A stretch of 6,752 bases of DNA from contig JAPLSR010000423.1 in the NCBI GenBank assembly GCA_026398545.1, forward strand, positions 1-6,752, written 5' to 3'. Below the pieces are notes generated by a model. It was given only the letters and a program-made list of their open reading frames with translations, had not been told where the DNA came from and ran no database searches. Below, one piece after another: positions 1-4,642 of the stretch. Source of the DNA: Candidatus Sumerlaeota bacterium. Its GTDB lineage: Bacteria > Sumerlaeota > Sumerlaeia > MWCT01. How positions within the stretch are numbered: position 1 is the stretch's first letter; each line of letters starts with the position of its first letter. A program made the position numbers and the translations under genes.

Positions 1-429
1 AAAGAAGCGTCCGCGCGTTGTGGATTCCACGCCTGCAAGAAGGGTTGACTTTTCCTTTGTGGCGCTGTTTTCCAGCGTGATGGAGATGGCAGGCTTATCC
101 AGCCCATACTGGGCAAGGTCTTTCTTTTCAACCGGGTCATATTGTCGGGCGGCGCCGATATTGGTGAGGAGAGATTCCACCTGGTCATGGTCGGTGTTGA
201 GGCGGCGCGGCTTGGTGATGTCCCACTTCCCTCCCTCTTTCTCCAGACGGAAAGTCCCTGAGGGATTGATAAGGGTGAAGGCGGTGACATCCTCCTTTTT
301 GATGGGGAGGAGCGCCTCCTCACGTTCCTTCACCAGCTGGCGGCGCTTAGTCAGCGAGCGGTCGGCGAAATAACCTGCCGCGACGCAAAGGAAAATGAGT
401 CCGAGAATGATGGTCTTCCTCCAGGTCAT
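1..429 (-). CDS. DUF4340 domain membrane protein, partial (C-terminus beyond left edge)
   Basis: This gene begins at an ATG at 429 and is open for all 143 codons up to the window edge, so its C-terminal part is missing. The protein opens with MTWRKTIILGLIFLCVAAGY, a single N-terminal membrane anchor at about residues 6-22. A basic, charged linker follows, then a soluble segment with NPSGTFRLEKEGGKWDITKP (about 55-75) and YGLDKPAISITL (about 109-120), the typical core of DUF4340 proteins. AGGAG stands 4 nt before the ATG and decides the start. It is the fourth gene of the ABC operon, 112 bp after the GldG-like gene; the known family is usually the last member of such clusters. Its soluble domain is probably extracytoplasmic and works with the GldG-like protein. 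The biochemical function of DUF4340 is unknown to me. Family call confident; role inferred from context. Confidence 0.85.
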   Translation of the reverse strand, partial: MTWRKTIILGLIFLCVAAGYFADRSLTKRRQLVKEREEALLPIKKEDVTAFTLINPSGTFRLEKEGGKWDITKPRRLNTDHDQVESLLTNIGAARQYDPVEKKDLAQYGLDKPAISITLENSATKEKSTLLAGVESTTRGRFF

Positions 430-541
430 CTCGCTCCTCTCCCTGCGGGCTTTAAAGAGTTTAACAAGGATAGACAGGATTTACAGGATAATTTAATTCT
501 ATTATGTCGATGTGTGTTGCTCCTCACCTTGCGCAAGCTCA
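430..541. other. intergenic gap inside the ABC operon, with repeat
   Basis: This 112-bp spacer is longer than the other two in the operon (33 and 48 bp). It holds the ACAGGAT-type array at 464-491, a perfect 10-bp palindrome CTTGCGCAAG at 528-537, and the ribosome binding site of the DUF4340 gene. I see no terminator and no convincing promoter, so the genes are probably still co-transcribed. Confidence 0.6.
464..491. repeat. short 9-10-bp tandem array, ACAGGATWN type
   Basis: Three consecutive units can be read on the plus strand: ACAAGGATAG (464-473), ACAGGATTT (474-482) and ACAGGATAA (483-491). On the transcribed strand this reads as repeated ATCCTGT. From memory, arrays of this ACAGGAT type lie scattered between genes in many environmental bacterial genomes; I know of no established function. 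It lies in the spacer between the GldG-like and DUF4340 genes. Confidence 0.6.
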
Positions 542-2203
542 TCATCTCATGCGCCTCCTTATAAGGGTGTAGCCAAGTCCGCCGAAGAAGATGAGGGAGG
601 GAATGGTAACAACGAGAAATATGGCGAGAAAATCCCTCTGACCCGCGGTCAGGCTCAGGGGCGTGTCCTCCACCACCTTCGGCGGAATGGCAACCACGTC
701 CGCCATCCGGGTCATCCATGTGACGCTGTTCAGAAAGAGGAAAAGGGGTATCTGGTAAACGATATTCACATCGGTGAAGATATCCGAATCGCCGAAGGCA
801 ACGATGCGGGTTTCTTTTTCCTCATCGCCCCCGGGAGGCGTTTTTGTGACGACGGCGGCAAGGCTCTGCGGTCCAATCTCCACCTGCATGGGCGGGGTGA
901 ATTTATCCTCTAATATTGCCTGAACTGACTGGCTCCAGCTGTAAGGACTGCTCTTCAGGAGGGGCGTAACGGAGATGCCGGCGGGCAGGTTAGGTTCAGG
1001 ATTCACCGTCCGCGCAATCGGCACAAAAAGGGGTATCTGACCGTATGGGATGTTGTCTGTGATAGGGTGTTTTGCATAACTGGTCACCAGAGGCACAACG
1101 GGCATGTCAAACCTCTTCATGCTCTCCTTGTTGGGGTCGAGGATGAGGTCATCCTTCAGGAGGATGCCGAACTGTGCCATGAGGCTTTTGATGTTGGGGA
1201 AGTTCCGGTCTGACTTTGAGGGAGGGTCGAGCATGAGGATGAGACGTCCGCCCCCCTCCAGCCATGAGGCAATGGCATCGCGCTCAAGGGGATAGATATC
1301 GAGGCGCGGTCCGGCGCAGACAAGGACGGTGGCGTCCTCCGGCACAACGCCCGTCCGCATGAGTTCCGCCTCCTTCACCTTTATGCCTCGCTCCTCGCAG
1401 ACGCGTTTCAAGGTGTGGAAGGTCGGGACATTTTTCTTCAGCTGCTCCTTAGTGGGTTCTTCGAGAGAGCCCTCGCCATGACCTGAGATAAAATATACGA
1501 CGACATCCTTTCTGCGGCGCACCTCAACAAGGGCATTCACAAAGACGCTCTCATCGAGGTCACGAATCTTCTTTCTTTTATTGCCCGTCTGGATAAAGAT
1601 GTCGCCCGGGGCGAGGTCGGTCTCAAATTCATTCTTGAGCCGCTGAGCCTCGCGGAAGTCCGCAAAGGGGTTGCGGATGGAAACTTTGAGTTTATCGGTA
1701 TAAACGGAATACTGCTCAAAGAAGCGCTGCATCTCCTGCGGCGCTGTGGTGAAGCCGGTCACCGTGATGGGCTCCCTGATAGTTCGCAGATACTGAATTG
1801 TCTGGGGCGAAAGGCTGAACATCTTATTTCTGGTCAGGTCGCGGCGGAGATTGTGATTGGTAATGATGAGATAAAGGAGGGCGCAGGCGCCTGTAATGAA
1901 CACCATGTTCAGGAAGAAGCGGACATAGCCCCCGACGTTTCCCGCCTCGCCCGTCAGGAGGATGGAGAGGAAAAGGAGAAGCCCGACGGCGCCGATGGCA
2001 AGCGTGGGCAGTGAAAACCCGCCCGTCACGGCGGCGACGATATTCGCCACAAACATCATACCCACGCCGGAGACGGCAATCCACGCTCCGTCGCTGAAGC
2101 TATGGTCCAGCCTTCGCAGCCGCTTCGGTGGAGTAGACCGCGTAAGCGACTTCACCGCGCCAGCGCTGGATTTCGGCTGTAATTTCGCACCACCTGAGTT
2201 CAT
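542..2203 (-). CDS. GldG-like ABC transporter auxiliary protein
   Basis: A 553-aa membrane protein of the GldG / ABC-transporter-auxiliary family. Three N-terminal membrane helices (about residues 41-61, 64-84, 92-116) are followed by a large, probably extracytoplasmic region (about 120-520) and a C-terminal helix (about 523-547) ending in RRRMR. Family landmarks are FSLSPQT (129-135), YFISGHGEGS (237-246), LEGGGRLILMLDP (315-327) and FGDSDIFTD (470-478). The known family partners an ABC-2 permease and ATPase; its molecular task is uncertain. The start ATG is 33 nt after the permease stop. The permease stop is the nearest upstream in-frame stop and there is no other ATG between, which fixes this start among ATGs. 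A GGGGAG lies about 17 nt before it, so translational coupling is plausible. Residues 19-40 are encoded by an inserted repeat (SLTR...HSFSDGA), so the N-terminal tail is probably not conserved. Confidence 0.9.
   Translation of the reverse strand: MNSGGAKLQPKSSAGAVKSLTRSTPPKRLRRLDHSFSDGAWIAVSGVGMMFVANIVAAVTGGFSLPTLAIGAVGLLLFLSILLTGEAGNVGGYVRFFLNMVFITGACALLYLIITNHNLRRDLTRNKMFSLSPQTIQYLRTIREPITVTGFTTAPQEMQRFFEQYSVYTDKLKVSIRNPFADFREAQRLKNEFETDLAPGDIFIQTGNKRKKIRDLDESVFVNALVEVRRRKDVVVYFISGHGEGSLEEPTKEQLKKNVPTFHTLKRVCEERGIKVKEAELMRTGVVPEDATVLVCAGPRLDIYPLERDAIASWLEGGGRLILMLDPPSKSDRNFPNIKSLMAQFGILLKDDLILDPNKESMKRFDMPVVPLVTSYAKHPITDNIPYGQIPLFVPIARTVNPEPNLPAGISVTPLLKSSPYSWSQSVQAILEDKFTPPMQVEIGPQSLAAVVTKTPPGGDEEKETRIVAFGDSDIFTDVNIVYQIPLFLFLNSVTWMTRMADVVAIPPKVVEDTPLSLTAGQRDFLAIFLVVTIPSLIFFGGLGYTLIRRRMR
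2084..2150. repeat. in-frame palindromic element, long (66-bp) copy
   Basis: The outer parts match the copy inside the ABC ATPase gene: 22 bp at 2084-2105 (containing GTCGCTGAAGCTATGG) and 12 bp at 2139-2150 (CGCGTAAGCGAC) are identical. Between them sit 33 extra bases (2106-2138), exactly 11 codons, so the frame is kept. The ends carry inverted GTCGCT (2090-2095) and AGCGAC (2145-2150). The interior has more self-complementary pieces, such as CGCTT/AAGCG. It encodes SLTR at residues 19-22 and HSFSDGA at 34-40 of the GldG-like protein. Confidence 0.8.
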
Positions 2204-2236
2204 GGCTCTGAGTCCATCATCTCCCCGGAATTCAAG

Positions 2237-3004
2237 TCATGTTCTCCACCGCCTCACCTTCAAAACCTCCAGCGAAAGGAAGAGGAAGAGAAAGGTGAAG
2301 GCGCAGAAGTAGAAAACGTCTTTAAGTTCAATAACCCCTTTGGCGAATGACAGGGTGTGCTGACGGATGGAAAGCGCCGACGCCACCGCGCCCTTCCATC
2401 CCTCCTGCGAGGAGGTCACATCCCCTATCAGATAAAAAAATAAAAGCCCCGCAAAACTCAAGAATGCAGAAATAATCTGATTCTCCGTCACGGAGGAGGC
2501 GAAAATCCCGAAGGCAATATAGGCAAGTACGGTCAGGAGCATACCGAGGTATCCGGCAAGGACCACGGGCCACTCCGGAGAACTGTAATGTTTTAACAGG
2601 AGGGGGAAGATAAAACAGGCGGCAAGGAGCGCAAGGATGATGGTCAGGGCGGCAAGAAATTTCCCCGTCAGGATGTCGCCATCCCGCACAGGACAGGTCA
2701 CAAGCAGGTCATACGTCCTGTTCCTCCTCTCCTCTGCAAAAAGGCGCATGGTCAGAAGCGGAATCATAAACAGCATGAGAAAATTCATCAGCCCGAAAAA
2801 TCCCCGCACAATCCAGTCCGTCACATTCATACTTGTCATGCCATACATCTGGCGTATGTTGTAATCGGAATACACGCCCGCAAATTCTATCATCATCCCG
2901 AGCGTGAAATAGGACATCAGGAAGAAAAAGACGCCCGCAAGGACGTATATCACCGGTGAATGCAGGCTTGCCTTCAATTCCCTCTTGTAAATCGGATACC
3001 ACAT
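2237..3004 (-). CDS. ABC-2 type permease (GldF-like)
   Basis: A 255-aa integral membrane protein with six predicted helices at about residues 17-37, 66-87, 115-137, 146-170, 176-196 and 229-248. Between helices 2 and 3 it has PLLTMRLFAEERRNRTYDLL (82-101), the conserved cytoplasmic segment of ABC-2 permeases of the GldF/NosY type, which likely contacts the ATPase. The N-terminus PIYKRELKASLHSPVIY (4-20) is also typical, and the length is normal for the family. GAGGG stands 8 nt before the ATG. The gene begins 48 bp after the ATPase stop. Its TGA stop is in the same frame as the next gene's start 33 nt on, which is interesting because permease-GldG fusions exist elsewhere. It should form the membrane channel of the complex. 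The substrate cannot be told from the sequence. Confidence 0.92.
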   Translation of the reverse strand: MWYPIYKRELKASLHSPVIYVLAGVFFFLMSYFTLGMMIEFAGVYSDYNIRQMYGMTSMNVTDWIVRGFFGLMNFLMLFMIPLLTMRLFAEERRNRTYDLLVTCPVRDGDILTGKFLAALTIILALLAACFIFPLLLKHYSSPEWPVVLAGYLGMLLTVLAYIAFGIFASSVTENQIISAFLSFAGLLFFYLIGDVTSSQEGWKGAVASALSIRQHTLSFAKGVIELKDVFYFCAFTFLFLFLSLEVLKVRRWRT

Positions 3005-3043
3005 GAAATTTCCCTCACCGATGCTCCATTTTTAAATAAACCG

Positions 3044-3075
3044 CCTCAATTCTTAAATTCTCAAATTTTCAAATT
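3044..3075. repeat. 8-bp tandem repeat, four units, covering the ATPase gene stop
   Basis: Read on the minus strand the units are AATTTGAA, AATTTGAG, AATTTAAG and AATTGAGG, four imperfect copies with period 8. The ATPase gene runs into this array: its last residues (FENLRI) and TAA stop are encoded by it, after the normal end of the protein. The array is AT-rich in an otherwise GC-richer operon. Confidence 0.7.
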
Positions 3076-4051
3076 GTTTTCCGTCATCCCCCATGACAAC
3101 CCGCATATAAACATCCTCAAGGGAGATGCCCTCCGTTGTGAGCTCAAGAAGGTCGCATCCGGCGGCAACAAGGGCGGAGACAATATCTCTCCGCGGGTCG
3201 GACCCCTCCCTCGCTCCGTCGCTGAAGCTATGGCGCGTAAGCGACACATCCACATGGAAGAGGTGTCCACCCTCGTGCGACCTTTCTGATTTCAGCACAC
3301 TGTGAACAGCTGGCACCCCTTCAATCGCACGCCTGATGCGCCCGGGGTCGCCTGCCACCAGGACGGAGAGTCGCCCGACTGTCCCCAGTCGGCGCGACAA
3401 CTCCTCAGGCGTCCCCACCACCGCAAGCCGACCCAGGTTGATAATGGCAATGCGGTTGCAGATGGCTGTCACCTCAGCGAGGATATGGGTGCTGAGTATG
3501 ATGGTTTTCCGCCCCTCCATCGCCTTGATGAGGGTTCGGATTTCCCTTATCTGAGCGGGGTCAAGCCCGATGGTTGGCTCATCCAGAATCAAGACTTCGG
3601 GGTCGGCGATGAGCGCCTGGGCAAGACCCAACCGCTGGCGGAACCCCTTGGAGATGTTCCGGATAAGGCGGTTTGCGCAGGAGGAAAGCCCAGTCTCCTC
3701 GATGACCGTCTCCATGCGCCCCTTGCGCCTCTCACGCCCCACACCCTTCACCTCCGCCATGAACAAGAGATAGGAGTCAACCGTCATATCCTCATACAAT
3801 CCAATGGTCTCCGGCATATAACCAATGCGGCGGCGGACCTCAAGAGATTCAGCCACGACGTCAAATCCGGCGACTGAGGCAATTCCCGAGGTGGGCGGGG
3901 TGTGACCGGTGAGGATGCGCATGGTGGTGGTTTTTCCCGCACCATTGGGACCGAGGAAGCCGAGTATCTCCCCCTTCGCCACGCTGAAGGAGACATCCTG
4001 TATGGCGATTGTTCTGCCGTAAATCTTGGTAAGTCCACTGACTTCAATCAT
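3053..4051 (-). CDS. ABC transporter ATP-binding protein (GldA-like)
   Basis: A 332-aa ATPase, the motor of the ABC complex. Visible motifs are Walker A GPNGAGKT (34-41), the Q-loop region IGYMPE (76-81), the signature ISKGFRQRLG (133-142, the SKG variant usual in this subfamily), Walker B VLILDEP (153-159) with catalytic Glu158, the D-loop GLDP (162-165) and the H-loop His189. A regulatory C-terminal domain follows, ending in LLELTTEGISLEDVYMRVV (301-319). I chose the ATG giving MIEVSGLTKIYG, the family's normal beginning. A longer frame from a GTG at 4159 would read through the rpsU terminator. Two oddities appear. Residues 270-280 (SLTRHSFSDGA) come from an in-frame repeat between a beta-strand and the RRDI helix, and the last residues come from a tandem repeat. 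The ribosome binding site is inside a hairpin. First gene of the four-gene operon. Confidence 0.95.
   Translation of the reverse strand: MIEVSGLTKIYGRTIAIQDVSFSVAKGEILGFLGPNGAGKTTTMRILTGHTPPTSGIASVAGFDVVAESLEVRRRIGYMPETIGLYEDMTVDSYLLFMAEVKGVGRERRKGRMETVIEETGLSSCANRLIRNISKGFRQRLGLAQALIADPEVLILDEPTIGLDPAQIREIRTLIKAMEGRKTIILSTHILAEVTAICNRIAIINLGRLAVVGTPEELSRRLGTVGRLSVLVAGDPGRIRRAIEGVPAVHSVLKSERSHEGGHLFHVDVSLTRHSFSDGAREGSDPRRDIVSALVAAGCDLLELTTEGISLEDVYMRVVMGDDGKQFENLRI
3212..3245. repeat. in-frame palindromic element, short (33-bp) copy
   Basis: This copy joins directly the two blocks that are separated in the other copy: 22 bp at 3212-3233 and 12 bp CGCGTAAGCGAC at 3234-3245, identical to 2084-2105 and 2139-2150. 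The ends GTCGCT (3218-3223) and AGCGAC (3240-3245) are inverted repeats that can form a 6-bp stem with further interrupted pairing. It is read in the same frame as in the GldG-like gene and gives SLTRHSFSDGA, residues 270-280 of the ATPase. Confidence 0.8.
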
Positions 4052-4075
4052 ATAGCATGGTGCGCCTCCGGCGCA
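4044..4075 (-). promoter_or_regulatory. ribosome binding site in a hairpin, with a 4-codon upstream ORF
   Basis: A perfect 6-bp stem, TGCGCC/GGCGCA with a 3-nt loop (4061-4075), encloses the Shine-Dalgarno sequence GGAGG (4069-4065). GGAGG is only 6 nt from an ATG at 4058 that opens the tiny frame M-L-Y-D-stop (4058-4044). It is 13 nt from the ATPase ATG at 4051, so the tiny frame overlaps the real start. This could limit or couple translation of the ABC operon. The structure is seen; the regulatory meaning is inferred. Confidence 0.5.
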
Positions 4076-4091
4076 TCCGCGAAAAATCCAT

Positions 4092-4124
4092 AACAATAAA
4101 AAAGGCCTCAAAATTGAGGCCTTT
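4092..4124 (-). terminator. rho-independent terminator after rpsU
   Basis: The stem AAAGGCCTCA/TGAGGCCTTT (4101-4110 with 4115-4124) is perfect with a short loop. On the minus strand it is followed by a T-rich run, TTTTTTATTGTTA. It lies about 50 bp past the rpsU stop and about 40 bp before the ABC ATPase start. The plus-strand side has no T-run, so it acts on leftward transcription only. The ABC operon needs either its own promoter or read-through here. Confidence 0.9.
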
Positions 4125-4175
4125 ACGATGCCGATAACCTTGATTGTAAGGGGAACCACATGTCATAACCAGAAA

Positions 4176-4388
4176 TTAAAGGCTCTCAATCTTGCGTCTG
4201 AGTTTCATCATTCTGCGGCGGGATTTACGCTTTGCCGCTTCAATCTTCCGCTTGCGCCGGACGCTGGGTTTTTCATAAAACTCACGGCGTCTCAGTTCCG
4301 CCTGGAGGCCCGATTTCTGGCATTCCTTTTTGAAGCGCTTCAGGACGCGCTCAATCGGTTCATTTTCCTCCACCGTCACAAAGGGCAT
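4176..4388 (-). CDS. rpsU: 30S ribosomal protein S21
   Basis: A 70-aa, very basic protein with the S21 family pattern: MPFVTVEENEPIERVLKRFK at the N-terminus, then CQKSGLQAELRRREFYEKPS, then a Lys/Arg-rich C-terminal tail with VRRKRKIEAAKRKSRRR. The length matches bacterial S21 (about 60-70 aa). S21 binds the small ribosomal subunit near the 3' end of 16S rRNA and helps start translation. An AAAGGGGGG stretch lies 10 nt before the ATG. A candidate promoter with a perfect TTGACA lies about 165 bp upstream, and a strong terminator follows, so it is probably a single-gene unit. Nothing is truncated or odd. Confidence 0.97.
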   Translation of the reverse strand: MPFVTVEENEPIERVLKRFKKECQKSGLQAELRRREFYEKPSVRRKRKIEAAKRKSRRRMMKLRRKIESL

Positions 4389-4529
4389 TTACTTGTGTCC
4401 CCCCTTTCCGCCTCTGCACAAGGCACTGCGGACGATTTTCGCCCGACCCCATCGCCCAATGCAGGATGGATTACGCGTAAAAATATAGACAAAACAGTTT
4501 GAAAATAGACCCCAAAAACTCGAAAAGAA

Positions 4530-4559
4530 TCTTTAATTATTCCCCGCTTAAACTGTCAA
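4530..4559 (-). promoter_or_regulatory. candidate sigma-70-type promoter for rpsU
   Basis: A perfect -35 box TTGACA lies at 4559-4554 on the minus strand. About 17-18 nt further on comes the AT-rich segment TTAAAGAT, which could serve as -10 but matches TATAAT poorly (3 of 6). The leader to the rpsU ATG would then be about 130 nt. The -35 is convincing; the -10 is not. Confidence 0.45.
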
Positions 4560-4560
4560 C

Positions 4561-4591
4561 AAAAAATTCTCGCTCAAAAAAGAGCAAAATT
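4561..4591 (-). terminator. weak terminator-like hairpin after the 628-aa protein gene
   Basis: On the minus strand AATT..GCTC / GAGC..AATT (4591-4565) can pair around a T6 loop, with a small internal loop in the stem, and is followed by TTTT. It lies about 50 bp beyond the TAG stop of the upstream gene. The stem is short and AT-rich, so termination could be partial. Confidence 0.4.
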
Positions 4592-4642
4592 CAAATCATT
4601 CCTCTTCCGATTTCCAAAGTTCACCGAACTCTTTAGAATCTA

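Larger units (their letters stand above)
4389..4642. other. intergenic region between the 628-aa protein gene and rpsU
   Basis: This 254-bp stretch has no gene. From right to left it holds a weak terminator-like hairpin, a TTGACA-type promoter, and a long rpsU leader of about 130 nt. In the leader two similar segments, GGTCTATTTT (around 4503-4512) and TGTCTATATTTT (around 4480-4491), repeat on the minus strand. Composition changes here: AT-rich to the right of about 4480, GC-richer to the left. Confidence 0.6.

Noticed and set aside
512..913. Plus-strand open frame of 133 codons opposite the GldG-like gene
   Set aside because: It is antisense to a family-supported gene, with low-complexity His/Arg-rich content and no motif.
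2160..2169. Palindrome CCAGCGCTGG next to the long repeat copy
   Set aside because: A 10-bp palindrome inside coding sequence is expected by chance, and the ATPase copy has no counterpart.
3302..3877. Open frame of 191 codons on the plus strand opposite the ATPase gene
   Set aside because: It lies wholly antisense to a well-supported ABC ATPase, its translation has no recognisable domain, and GC-rich coding DNA often leaves such shadow frames.
4052..4159. Longer ATPase gene starting at a GTG at 4159
   Set aside because: The added 36 residues run through the rpsU terminator hairpin and have no family match. MIEVSGLTKIYG at 4051 is the normal start.
4139..4175. Possible promoter TGGTTA-N17-TACAAT between rpsU and its terminator
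   Set aside because: The -35 box matches only 3 of 6, and transcription from it would run straight into the strong terminator.
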